This document shows positions 35,826-45,434 of a DNA stretch of 64,000 bases, piece after piece. Position 1 is the first letter of the stretch, and every line of letters begins with the position of its first letter. The position numbers and the translations under genes were made by a program. The notes under the pieces are model-generated. The model made no database searches. It was not told the DNA's origin and saw only the letters and a program-made list of their open reading frames with translations. The DNA is from Pyrococcus kukulkanii. GTDB lineage: Archaea; Methanobacteriota_B; Thermococci; Thermococcales; Thermococcaceae. The stretch is taken from NCBI RefSeq assembly GCF_001577775.1, contig NZ_CP010835.1, positions 496,001 through 560,000 on the forward strand, in the 5' to 3' direction.

Positions 35826-37034
35826 ATGCTCGAAATTCTGAAACAGGAACTCCATAACTTTAAAACTCCACTGTACAGGAACTCTATGTACATCTCCCTG
35901 GCATCCCTAACCACCGCAGTTGCCGGCTTCCTTTTCTGGGCAATCGCCGCTAGGCTTTATCCAGCCCAAGACGTCGGCGTTGCGAGCGCCATCGTTTCCG
36001 CTCTAAATCTAACCTTCAACCTCTCAATGTTAGGAATGAACTTCGCGATAATAAGGTTCTATCCGGAGTACAAGGAGAAAGCAGTGGGTAGTGCCCTCAT
36101 AATCACTAGCATTGCCGGCGTTATCTTCTCGGTTGTCTACGGTCTAATCATGCTCAGCTCGGAGTCTTTTAAAGCGCTTGGGTGGAAATTTTTAGGTATC
36201 TTCGTTCTTTTTTCAGTTATCGGGACGCTTTACAACGTTCTCTCGACCTACGCAATAGCCAAAAGGAAGGCCGAGCACGCTTTTTTCCAGAGCTTGTTAT
36301 TTGCCGGAAGGTTCCTCTTTCTATTTCTCTTGACCTCGATGGGGGCGCTTGGCGTAGTTTCGTCCTTTGGGCTGGGGCTTCTGCTCGGCCTTGGGTATGC
36401 CATTCTCATGGTGGGCCTTCCCAGGATTGAGCTGGACAGGGAGTTTATCGGGGATGCCTTCCACTTTTCCCTGGGGAACTACCTAGCGAGCATAGCTAAC
36501 ATGGCTCCCAACTACCTCATGCCTACACTCGTTTTGAGCATGCTGGGGAAGGAGGAAGCAGCGTACTTCTACATGGCCTTCTCGATTGGGAACCTTATTC
36601 TGTTCGTTCCGAACGCGATAAACACTTCCTTCTTCGTCGAGGGGAGTCATGGGCTTAAAAATATGAGGCGGACTTTAAAGAAGGCGATAGCCTTCAGCTA
36701 TGTTTATTTAGCTGTTGCCGTCGTGGGAGTGTGGCTCTTCGGGGGTTACGTTTTGAGGTTCTTCGGTGAGGGGTACGTTGGAGGTTTGCCTCTCTTGAGG
36801 CTCATGGTTCTTGGGGGGTTCCTCGTCGTGGTTGTTAACTTCTCGATAACGGTATTGAACATCCAGAAGAGGGTAAAAGAGGTAGTGATGATAAACACGC
36901 TGAAGGCCGCGCTCTTTCTGGGGTTGAGTTATTTGCTGGTGCCGAGGATGGGGATTGTTGGGGTTGGATGGGGGTGGATTGGGGCGTATGGAACTGCATT
37001 GATAATCCTTGTTGCTTGTTCAAGACAAAAATAA
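35826..37034 (+). CDS. polysaccharide flippase (Wzx/MATE-like)
   Basis: 402 residues from ATG 35826, preceded by AGGGGAGGGG; the open frame upstream is ignored. About 12 hydrophobic segments. It starts NSMYISLASLTTAVAGFLFW and has VASAIVSALNLTFNLSMLGM, typical of lipid-linked oligosaccharide exporters. It is the only plus-strand gene inside the polysaccharide locus and the only complete flippase here, so it probably moves the product of this locus across the membrane. Confidence 0.9.
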   Translation: MLEILKQELHNFKTPLYRNSMYISLASLTTAVAGFLFWAIAARLYPAQDVGVASAIVSALNLTFNLSMLGMNFAIIRFYPEYKEKAVGSALIITSIAGVIFSVVYGLIMLSSESFKALGWKFLGIFVLFSVIGTLYNVLSTYAIAKRKAEHAFFQSLLFAGRFLFLFLLTSMGALGVVSSFGLGLLLGLGYAILMVGLPRIELDREFIGDAFHFSLGNYLASIANMAPNYLMPTLVLSMLGKEEAAYFYMAFSIGNLILFVPNAINTSFFVEGSHGLKNMRRTLKKAIAFSYVYLAVAVVGVWLFGGYVLRFFGEGYVGGLPLLRLMVLGGFLVVVVNFSITVLNIQKRVKEVVMINTLKAALFLGLSYLLVPRMGIVGVGWGWIGAYGTALIILVACSRQK

Positions 37035-37041
37035 CTTTTAA

Positions 37042-38641
37042 CTATGTGTGAACTATAACAAGCATTCCATTGGTATATATTTTTTGTTTTATTGAGGGGT
37101 TGGTTTCAATTTTGTTTCTATACTCTTTAAGTGGTTTTAAAATATCCCATCCAGCTGTGTTTGCAAAAATATAGTTGGCTTCATAGTTCAGAGGAAGATA
37201 AACATTTGATTTAATGTTTTTGCCAGCATACAATCCTAAGATATCCCCCCATGACCATAAATATCCCAATTGATCGGCATTATTTACTTTAGCATAACCT
37301 ATAAACCACCATGTGAATGTTAATTGATCAGGGAAAACGATTTTATCACCACATGGGGGTATGTTGGAATTTCCCCATAAACTGCTTATAACGACATAAT
37401 CATAGTTATAGTTATGGACAATATTACTCTCTTGGCCTATGTAGATAGTACTAAAATTTAAGATTAACCACACAATCAATACTGAAAAAAGGACTTTTGT
37501 AATCTTTTGATTGTCCCTATAAGCAATAATTATCAGAGGGATCGAAAACATTACAATATAAAATATCATTGTGATAGCAAAATGTCCAATTGCAATTCTA
37601 ATTAGACTATAACTAAGAGTCAAAATTAGTACTGAGTAATAGTAGAGTAACATATTAATAATCCTGGTGTCAATAGTCTCAGAAGATTGGATAAGTTTTT
37701 TTTAGAGCTAAGAGGCCAAAAAGAATTATCAATCCATAAATACTATATTTTAGCAAATAGATATATGTCAAAATATGCGGATACTCTAATAATAGAGAGT
37801 AAATTCTACTGCTTGTCTCATGAGTAAAATACAGAACAAAGAAACGAAAAATAGTTTCAAAAAACTTAGAAATTGATAGGTGGAATAATACTGTTTTGAA
37901 TATATTGCCTGAAGATATGTAAATATTATATACAACAAATATAACAAAAATAAAAATACCCAAAAATATCAATTTGTTCTTGACATTTTCCACCGCATAG
38001 TGGTTAAGTAATTTAATTATATAAATGCTTATAATCATGCCAAAAACAAATAATAACAACCAGAAATTCACATCATAAGAAGTTAAAATTAAAGAAATTG
38101 CAACTACTATAATGAGAAAAAGATATCTGTGATTGTTGGTTCTAATAGTCTTTAAAATCAAAAGTAACGCTGTAAAAAATAAAATTTCTCCAATTCCATG
38201 TGGCCAAAGGAATACAAAATGTGTCCCATTAAGACTTTGAGAGAAATATATAAAATTAAACAATAGTAACATACCGAAAATATCATACCTTTTAATATCT
38301 ACAAGTCTGTAATTTAATATGAAAATTATTATAAAATATGGAACAAATTCAAAGGGTAGAATAGGCATATGGTATTCGTTTATCCCTGTAATTCCCATCA
38401 ATTCTGCTATAAAAGCATGAAATGCTGGAGTACCCCTAAAAAGAAATAAAGGATAACCTTTGAGTCTGTATCCTTTAAGAAGCATATATGCGGTTCCAAT
38501 GTGTTTTGGAGCAAAATCATCTATAGTATTCTTGTATAATTGAAGGAGAGCAATGCTATAAAGTAGAAATGCAAGTAATATAAAAAGATGTTTTGTTATC
38601 TTATTTTTCCATATATTCTTCCATGTATTCATTATGTTCAT
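37042..38641 (-). pseudogene. polytopic membrane protein split by one base in an A8 run
   Basis: The 5' part (320 residues, 38641-37679) has ~9 hydrophobic segments and stops just after an A8 run (37696-37703). Removing one A joins it, through KLIQSSETIDTRIIN, to the 203-residue part ending at 37042. The joined protein would be about 532 residues, with ~12 membrane segments and a soluble end (NYDYVVISSLWGN, FPDQLTFTWWFIGYAK). That layout resembles lipid-linked sugar transferases or polymerases (Wzy, GT39-like), by shape only. Strongly AT-rich. The two halves could also be separate proteins, but the second half lacks a clear ribosome binding site. Confidence 0.65.
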
Positions 38642-39725
38642 TCTTGATCACCATGCTATAAACCTCTAAAGTTTTCTTTGCAATCCTATCCCATGTGAAC
38701 TGCTCTGCGTACTTCCTTATCTTTTCCCTGTCCCATTCTCTGTCGAGGGCTATTAAAATTTTTTCTGCCAAATCTTTTGGATTTGCTGGCTCACATAGTA
38801 ATCCATAGTCCTCGGAGACTATTATTTCCTCACTTACGCCATTTTTAGTCGCGACCACGGGTACTCCACATCCCATAGCTTCTATTTGTACAATCCCAAA
38901 ACTCTCACCTTGGGGTAAGCTCGGAAAGACAAAAACATCTGCAGAGTTTAAATACAAGATGATCTTTTCCAATGGCATCCATCCAGTCAACTTAACGTGT
39001 TTTTTAAGATTATATTGTTCAATAAGCCTAGATAACTCCTGGTACATATGTCCTTTTCCAATTACATAACACTTGAGTTTTGGTACTTGTTCCCGTAACA
39101 TCTTAACAGCTTCAATTAGATATTTATGCCCCTTGTGTTCTACTAAATTAGCAATATTAACTATGACTTTAGCATCCGGAGGTATATCAAGCAATTTTCG
39201 AGCAATATTTTTATCCATTGGTTTGAAAATATCCGAACTAAAACCATTATATACAACCAAGATTCTTCTGCTCAAGCTTCTAGGAATATATTTTGTTATG
39301 AGCCGCTTATTACGGTGAGAAACAACAATAAACTTATCTGAGAATTTAATTATCAGTGAGAGCATATGCCTATATTTAGAATAAAATGATTCCCAGGAAT
39401 AATGAAATGTTACTACGAGTTTATACCCAAGTATCTTTTTCCAGAGTACTCCCACAGGTGCGGGTAAAAAGCCACCTAGTGGCCCAGAAGCTTGTACATG
39501 AATAAGATCAAATTTCTCCGAGTCCCTTACTAATTTTAAGGACAGTCCTACAGTTCTTTTGTACAATTTTATAATGTTAGATATAATACCCGGGTATTCC
39601 TTGTTAGGTGAAATGTTGTATATTTCCACTTCGACTCCCAACTTTTTGAGAGCTCTCGTTAACTCTTTAGTGTGTGTCGAAACTCCACCAGCCTTTTCAA
39701 TGGGTCCAACCATAAGAACTTTCAT
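38601..39725 (-). CDS. glycosyltransferase family 4 protein
   Basis: 374 residues. GT-B: MVGPIEKAGGVSTHTKEL, IHVQASGPLGG, NIANLVEHKGHKYLIEAVK and the E-x7-E region ESFGIVQIEAMGCGVP. Its C-terminal ~60 residues match those of the glycosyltransferase at 27164 (see finding). The start overlaps the preceding gene by 29 bp, and its end overlaps the membrane protein by 41 bp, indicating a compact operon. Confidence 0.88.
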   Translation of the reverse strand: MKVLMVGPIEKAGGVSTHTKELTRALKKLGVEVEIYNISPNKEYPGIISNIIKLYKRTVGLSLKLVRDSEKFDLIHVQASGPLGGFLPAPVGVLWKKILGYKLVVTFHYSWESFYSKYRHMLSLIIKFSDKFIVVSHRNKRLITKYIPRSLSRRILVVYNGFSSDIFKPMDKNIARKLLDIPPDAKVIVNIANLVEHKGHKYLIEAVKMLREQVPKLKCYVIGKGHMYQELSRLIEQYNLKKHVKLTGWMPLEKIILYLNSADVFVFPSLPQGESFGIVQIEAMGCGVPVVATKNGVSEEIIVSEDYGLLCEPANPKDLAEKILIALDREWDREKIRKYAEQFTWDRIAKKTLEVYSMVIKNEHNEYMEEYMEK

Positions 39726-40910
39726 CCTTAGCTCCCTCCGTCGATAACAAAGTGACTAACGCTAGCATCATCCACGCTTGCGCCCATCTCATATATGGAA
39801 TCTTGTTAACGAATCCTGGCCATCTGTGGGCGTAAAAATATCCAGTTGGGTCTTGCATATTTTTAATTGTCCATCCCGCTATCTTCTCGGCAAACTCTAA
39901 ATATCTGGGATTTTTAAATGCTTTGTAGAGCTTTGAGAAGGTTATTATCCCCTGGGCTTGATTGTGAATATCAATTGGATACTTTATAGGATACCTATAA
40001 TAAGACCATCCCTCAGGAGAGAACTGACGGTTTATATAAAAATCTACACCCTTTTCTATGGCTTTTTGAGTTCTATCCTTTAGGTTCTCCTCCGTAATGT
40101 AAGGCAAAAACGAAACTAATCCATCAATTATAAATCCCTGGTGGTAATCAAGCTGAATGTAAAACTTCCTTGAATCAAGGTAATAAGAATACGGCCAAGA
40201 ACCGTCTGGTAGTTGATACCTAAGTAAGAACTCTACTGTTCGTGTTCCAATCTCTTTTATTTTTTAGCATAATTAACAAAATGAAGATAGTAACTCGTAG
40301 CTTCCAATGCTAATGCTGACACATTAAACACTATTTTACCTCTTTCATCGGGTGTATATTTAAAGAATATGATATTATCATCTGTAGATAAATGTTTTTC
40401 TATTAAATAATTCATTGCCATAGATGCCATGTTTTTGTACTCATTACGTTTATATGTGGCATATGCTATAGAAAATGCTTTCAGGGCTTCACAGGTACCT
40501 ACAATATCTGGTATGGATGGAGTCAAGAGGTGTTTTGGCCCAAAAAACTTGAAGTAGTGGCTTGCCCATCCAGCGCCACTATCCGTTTTTATTTTGTTTT
40601 TATCCAACAACAAGAGCATACGCGTTGATTCTACTTTAAATTCAGGTAGATCCGTAAGTGAGTATAGGATTAAATATGCTTGGGCGAATAGCGCGATTGC
40701 TTTGTTACTAATTCCTTTATTAATTCCAACCCATGGACGAATATTTATTGGTGAGTATACATTGAGTTGAAGAGAGATAAAATTAAGATAGTTGCCTAAT
40801 CTACTAGCTATCGGGGAAGAAAGCCAATCATAGGGATCCCACCCCGAATACTTTTCTTTTTTTACCCATGAATATAGAGATTGGAGGGATTTCCATAGTA
40901 CCCCTTTCAT
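39697..40910 (-). pseudogene. alpha/alpha-barrel sugar enzyme, one-base frameshift in an A6 run
   Basis: It starts at ATG 40910 overlapping the wecB-like stop. The frame ends at 40257 after NYAKK in the run A6. With one A added it continues KEIGTRTVEFLLRYQLPDG, then YPIDIHNQAQGIITFSKLYK and WTIKNMQDPTGYFYAHRWPG, ending at 39697. Corrected length is about 404 residues. The DIHNxAQGI and NMQDPxGYFY segments recall C5-epimerase C-terminal and related (alpha/alpha)6-barrel proteins of archaeal polysaccharide loci. The exact activity is uncertain. Confidence 0.65.
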
Positions 40911-41980
40911 CACTGTTCCCCGATTATTTCTACAATCTTTTTGCTTGCCTTTCCATCGCCAAATTTATACGTGTACGTCTCTCCCGATGGTTCAAAGTTT
41001 TGAATTGCATCGAGGATTTTAAGCTTATCTGCTCCAACGAGTACGTTCCATCCATCTTCAACGGTCTCGACCCACTCCGTGCGTTCTCTAAGCGTTATGC
41101 AAGGAACCTTGAGGAAGTATGCTTCCTTCTGAATCCCTCCAGAGTCCGTCAGGATTTTCCTCGCGTTCTCTTCGAGGACGAGCATATCAAGATAACCTAC
41201 TGGCGGTATCAAAAGCACATTATCCGCTTTTTCAAGTTTCTTTATTAATCCATACTCTGTTAGACACTTCTTAGTTCTTGGATGGACTGGGAAGATTATA
41301 AGCTCACTGCTTTCTATAAAAGCCTCAATAATGTTCTTCAAATTTTCCCTGTTATCTGTGTTCTCGGCCCGATGGACTGTTGCTAGTAGATATTTCTTAG
41401 GCTTTAAGCCTAATTCCCTTAAAATTTTAGATTTCTTTCGTGCGATTTTTATGTTGTAAAGTAAAGCGTCGTACATTACATCCCCAGTTAGATAAACCCC
41501 CTCCCTGATCCCCTCCTCATAAAGATTCTTTACTGCGGTTTCAGTCGGTGCAAACAGGTAATCACTAACGTGGTCAGTCAGAACTCTGTTTATTTCTTCA
41601 GGCATTCTTTTATCAAAGCTCCTCAAACCAGCCTCCACGTGAGCAACTTTGATGTGGAGCTTCACAGCTGCCAGTGCACCGGCAAGGGTGGAGTTCGTGT
41701 CACCATAAACCAAAACCAGATCCGGCTTCTCTTCCATCAAAACTTCTTCAATCCTCTTCAGCATTTCCCCCGTCTGATAACCATGAGTCCCAGAGCCAAC
41801 GCTGAGATAATAATTCGGTTCTGGGATGTTTAGCTGCTCAAAGAAGATTTTATTCATTTCATAATCATAATGCTGGCCAGTATGAATTACAATCTCCTCA
41901 AAATATTTTCTCAACTCTCTAGAAACAGGAGCCATCTTAATGAATTGAGGACGAGCACCAACGATTGTAGCGATTTTCAC
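40910..41980 (-). CDS. wecB: UDP-N-acetylglucosamine 2-epimerase family (WecB/WbpI-like)
   Basis: 356 residues. Signature segments: IVGARPQFIKMAPVSRELR, HTGQHYDYEMN, VYGDTNSTLAGALAA, AHVEAGLRSFDKRMPEEINR, TVHRAENTDN and LTDSGGIQKEAYFL. It interconverts C2 epimers of UDP-GlcNAc or, as WbpI, of the 2,3-diacetamido uronate. With the WbpA/B/E/D-like set to its right, either role is possible, and the locus needs at least the second for a manno product. Confidence 0.92.
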   Translation of the reverse strand: MKIATIVGARPQFIKMAPVSRELRKYFEEIVIHTGQHYDYEMNKIFFEQLNIPEPNYYLSVGSGTHGYQTGEMLKRIEEVLMEEKPDLVLVYGDTNSTLAGALAAVKLHIKVAHVEAGLRSFDKRMPEEINRVLTDHVSDYLFAPTETAVKNLYEEGIREGVYLTGDVMYDALLYNIKIARKKSKILRELGLKPKKYLLATVHRAENTDNRENLKNIIEAFIESSELIIFPVHPRTKKCLTEYGLIKKLEKADNVLLIPPVGYLDMLVLEENARKILTDSGGIQKEAYFLKVPCITLRERTEWVETVEDGWNVLVGADKLKILDAIQNFEPSGETYTYKFGDGKASKKIVEIIGEQ

Positions 41981-43158
41981 TTTAATCCCTCCAAAAGTCG
42001 ATTATATACTTCCAAAAGCCTCATTTCTTGAGCTTCCCAAGTGAAACTCTTCCAGTTAGAGTCCATAGGGCTCATATTTTTCTCGACTAACTCTTCAAAA
42101 ATTTTGGCTAAGTTTTCTGGAGAGACATCACGAATCACAATACCTAGGTTATTTTTCTTAACAAAGCCCGCTGCGTATGTTCCATCCTTAACAATTACCC
42201 TTGTTTCACAGGCAAAGCTTTCAAATAACTTCCATGGCATCCCTATTAGTGAGTTGTACCCAAGAACATTAAAAATGACATAGGAATAATCAGCTGCCTT
42301 GACATACATAAGCGCTTTTTCTCTGGGAACTCTTGGAATCAGGGTTACAATATTTTCCAATTTATTCTCTTTTACATAGTCCCATATTTTCTCTTTAGAT
42401 GGACCGTACCCTACAATGACAAAGTATATTTTATCGTTAAACCCTTTTTCTTTCAAGATTTTTGCTGCTTGAATGAGCTCCATAAGTGCCAGGTCTTCCC
42501 TAAGCATTCCAACAAAGGATACAATAGTCTTTTCCCTTGGTAAATTAAGAAGACTCCTTATTTTAATTTTATCGGCTTTTGGAACTATCTTCCTTAAAGG
42601 AAAATTATAGATAACTGTTACTGGTTTATCGGAGATTAATTTAAAATATCTCTCGACAGGTGGGCTTATGGTTATTATCCAATCTACTTTCTCCACGAAC
42701 TTCCTCTCTAAGGCATAGGTCATCTCACCTAAAATTGGAGAGTACCATTCTTCATAAACTGCCGGAGTTAGTTCATGGGAATCATAAACAAGTTTAACAT
42801 TCTTTAGAAATAATGATTTCAAAACATATGCTCCAAGCAGAGTGTTGAAATCATTTGCATGTATGATAATCTTCCCATATTTACGAATGAGCTTTATTCC
42901 ATAAAACACTTCATAGACCTGTAAAAGCAAAGCAGCTAAGGCATACCTTATCTTTCCAAAACTTTTTCCTGACAGAAACTTAAGATTTTTCACAAACAGT
43001 TTGTCTCTCAAATTTAAGCTCTCAAACTTTCCTTCCCTATCCCATGCGAGCACATGAACTTTAAATCCCGCTTTAATTAAGCTCATGGCTTCCTGCTTTA
43101 CTCTTGGATCAGTGTAGAAGTCATTTGCTAGGAACATTAAAACTACTTTTTCACTCAT
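41977..43158 (-). CDS. glycosyltransferase family 4 protein
   Basis: 393 residues from ATG 43158 behind GGTGAAAAG. GT-B: LANDFYTDPRVKQEAMSL, HANDFNTLLGAYVLKS, DSHELTPAVYEEWY, VSFVGMLREDLAL and GMPWKLFESFACETRV. It resembles the gene at 32872 in its N-terminal half (DPRVK/YEA, HxxDFxT). It overlaps the wecB start by 4 bp. Confidence 0.87.
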   Translation of the reverse strand: MSEKVVLMFLANDFYTDPRVKQEAMSLIKAGFKVHVLAWDREGKFESLNLRDKLFVKNLKFLSGKSFGKIRYALAALLLQVYEVFYGIKLIRKYGKIIIHANDFNTLLGAYVLKSLFLKNVKLVYDSHELTPAVYEEWYSPILGEMTYALERKFVEKVDWIITISPPVERYFKLISDKPVTVIYNFPLRKIVPKADKIKIRSLLNLPREKTIVSFVGMLREDLALMELIQAAKILKEKGFNDKIYFVIVGYGPSKEKIWDYVKENKLENIVTLIPRVPREKALMYVKAADYSYVIFNVLGYNSLIGMPWKLFESFACETRVIVKDGTYAAGFVKKNNLGIVIRDVSPENLAKIFEELVEKNMSPMDSNWKSFTWEAQEMRLLEVYNRLLEGLK

Positions 43159-43171
43159 TTCTTTTCACCCA

Positions 43172-43915
43172 CTACTTTTTAATTCCGAGTCTCAGTAGAA
43201 TAGGTGGTAAAACTATGTGGTGCCAGTCTTTGAGGGGGTTTATCTTAGTATAATCCCTGTTATTCCTATAAATTTTTGAGACAGGAACTTCTGTGTATTT
43301 ATATCCTAGGGTCAAGACCTTATAATGGATATAGTATTCTAAAGCATAGCCATCTAACCAGGACTGGTTTATATTTATCCTTGGGTCTTTTAAAATGCTC
43401 AACCTATATGCTCTAAATCCGTTGGTGACTTCTGTTTGCCTTTTGCCTGTTATAATGCTCCAAAAGATTGGCCAGGCTCTGTTAAAGACTCTCCTTTGAA
43501 ATGGCAGGCCATTGTACTTACCTCCCTCTAAAAAACGAGAACCTTGAACATAGTCATAACCTTCATCGATTTTTTTAAGAAGCTTTGGAATTTCTTTAGG
43601 ATTGTCTTTTCCATTTCCTGCCATAACTACAACAACATCGTAGTTATTTCTTAGTCCGTACATTAGGCCTTCTCTTATCGCATATCCTATTCCCATCCTT
43701 CTTGGATTTTCTATTATTGTGAGTTTGGGTTTCATGTATTTTTTGTTGCTCTTTATCAGCGATAGCATTTCTTCATCAGGCTCATCCAAAACTACAACAA
43801 CTTCATCCACTATAGGGGTGTTAAATCTGCTTAAAACCCAGCCTATTTCCTTATTTCTCCATACTGGAATTACAGTATAGACATAAAAGGGCCAGGGAGA
43901 AACCTTCACGGCCAT
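43172..43915 (-). CDS. glycosyltransferase family 2, dolichyl-phosphate-sugar-synthase-like
   Basis: 247 residues from ATG 43915. GT-A fold with VYTVIPVWRNKEIG, VVVVLDEPDEEML, ENPRRMGIGYAIREGLMYGL and GSRFLEGGKYNGLPFQRR. In place of the usual DADLQHDP the protein has MAGNGKDNP. That is a divergent metal-binding site also known in some archaeal relatives, so activity is likely but unproven. There is no C-terminal membrane segment. It may charge a lipid carrier with the first sugar. Confidence 0.8.
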   Translation of the reverse strand: MAVKVSPWPFYVYTVIPVWRNKEIGWVLSRFNTPIVDEVVVVLDEPDEEMLSLIKSNKKYMKPKLTIIENPRRMGIGYAIREGLMYGLRNNYDVVVVMAGNGKDNPKEIPKLLKKIDEGYDYVQGSRFLEGGKYNGLPFQRRVFNRAWPIFWSIITGKRQTEVTNGFRAYRLSILKDPRININQSWLDGYALEYYIHYKVLTLGYKYTEVPVSKIYRNNRDYTKINPLKDWHHIVLPPILLRLGIKK

Positions 43916-44445
43916 GGCCACTCACTCTCATCTCCCTTTAGTTCCCCTGGCCCATTTTCTAGGAACTCTTTAACTTTCTTTTTAAATTTCTCATCCCTCA
44001 CATCACCGATAATCCTAGCTGGATTACCTACCACTATTGCATAATCAGGCACATCTTTGGTGACAACACTTCCAGCACCAACCAAGGCATATCTGCCAAT
44101 TGTAACTCCTGGACCGATTACCGCTCCAGCACCAATGCTTGCCCCTTTCTTTACCACTGTCTTTAGTTCCCTCCACTTTCCTCTAACCCTTGGATACTTA
44201 TCGTTGGTGAAAACAACGTTCGGACCTATGAATACATCATCTTCTATTTTGACTCCTGAAGGAATAAAAGTAAATGGTCTAATTTTTACATTGTTTCCAA
44301 TTTCAACTCCCTCTTCGATGTAAACAAATGCATCTATTTTCGTGTTTTTGCCAATTTTACACTTATACAAGTTTACTTGATCGTATATTTTTGCCCCTTC
44401 TCCAATTTCAACTTCTTTAAGGATCGCATATTTAGGATCTTTCAT
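43906..44445 (-). CDS. left-handed beta-helix acyltransferase
   Basis: 179 residues from ATG 44445 behind GGTGATT. Hexapeptide repeats occur throughout ([65 protein letters not shown]). The TND near the active site and the VVGNPARIIG end match WlbB/WbpD-type N-acetyltransferases. It ends the gene group Gfo/Idh (44448) and DegT (45413), so it probably acetylates the amino sugar that these two make. Confidence 0.87.
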   Translation of the reverse strand: MKDPKYAILKEVEIGEGAKIYDQVNLYKCKIGKNTKIDAFVYIEEGVEIGNNVKIRPFTFIPSGVKIEDDVFIGPNVVFTNDKYPRVRGKWRELKTVVKKGASIGAGAVIGPGVTIGRYALVGAGSVVTKDVPDYAIVVGNPARIIGDVRDEKFKKKVKEFLENGPGELKGDESEWPWP

Positions 44446-44447
44446 AC

Positions 44448-45434
44448 TCAATCACCTCTAAATATCTCCACAGTTTGTCCTTTTTCTAAGCTCTCTCTAA
44501 TCTTCTCCAAAACAAAGACCGTCATAGCTCCTACAGTCGCGCTGTTTAATGGAGGTTCGCCCTTTATGACCCTGTCTGCGAAGTGATGTATCATATCCCT
44601 TATTGTATTATTTGGTGTTATTGGAATTTCTCTTTTTTGAGAGTCCGAATAAATTGTTAGTGTCTGAGCAAGGGCATCTATTACCAATGTTCCTTTTTCT
44701 GTAACAATATTTACCATTCTCGTTTTCTTTCCGTGATCAATCCAGCTGAGTTCAATATTCACCAAAACATCGTCAGGAAGTTCTGCATTTATAAATGCCA
44801 TCTCTTCAAGTCCTTTTTTACCTCTAACGTAACTTTTTCCACTCCCATATACTTTTGCAGGCCACTCTTCAGTCAGATAATTAACAATGTCGATTGGATG
44901 AGGTGCTAAATCAAAAATTATATCCCTGTTTTTTGGCGGCTCCAAATAGGCACTCCATTTCAGTGTTATATAGTAGAGATTTCCAAACTCTCCACTTTCG
45001 AGAAGTTCCTTTGTTACTTTTAGTGCATTATTGAACCTGAATATGTGATCTACTAATAGAACAATGTTCCTTTTTTCGGCTTCTCTTGCAAGTCTAAACG
45101 CTTTTCTACTCGACAATGCCATGGGCTTTTCCAAAACAATGTGTTTATTAGCGTTTATAGCCTGCATTGCCAGATCATAGTGCGTTTCGTTGGGGGTAGC
45201 TATGTGGACAGCGTTTATGTCATCACGCTTTAATATGTCATCATAACTCGTTGTAAGCATACTCTCTGGAAGAGAAAGTTCTTTGGCTAGATTTTTCAAT
45301 CTGTTGAAGTCTATGTCATAGATAGCTTTTAATACTATATCCCTTCTTTCTTTGGAAGCTGCTAGATACTCCCTTACAAGTTTTGTTCCCCAATAACCAG
45401 CACCTATAACAGCTACATTAAGCGTTTTATCCAT
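44448..45434 (-). CDS. Gfo/Idh/MocA-family sugar oxidoreductase
   Basis: 328 residues. NAD-binding VAVIGAGYWGTKLVRE, AVHIATPNETHYDLAMQA, the catalytic-lysine segment IVLEKPMALSS, and DLAPHPIDIVNYL. It overlaps the DegT gene upstream by 22 bp. Together with DegT and the acyltransferase it forms a second oxidise/aminate/acetylate cassette, parallel to the WbpB/WbpE/WbpD set. Confidence 0.88.
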   Translation of the reverse strand: MDKTLNVAVIGAGYWGTKLVREYLAASKERRDIVLKAIYDIDFNRLKNLAKELSLPESMLTTSYDDILKRDDINAVHIATPNETHYDLAMQAINANKHIVLEKPMALSSRKAFRLAREAEKRNIVLLVDHIFRFNNALKVTKELLESGEFGNLYYITLKWSAYLEPPKNRDIIFDLAPHPIDIVNYLTEEWPAKVYGSGKSYVRGKKGLEEMAFINAELPDDVLVNIELSWIDHGKKTRMVNIVTEKGTLVIDALAQTLTIYSDSQKREIPITPNNTIRDMIHHFADRVIKGEPPLNSATVGAMTVFVLEKIRESLEKGQTVEIFRGD

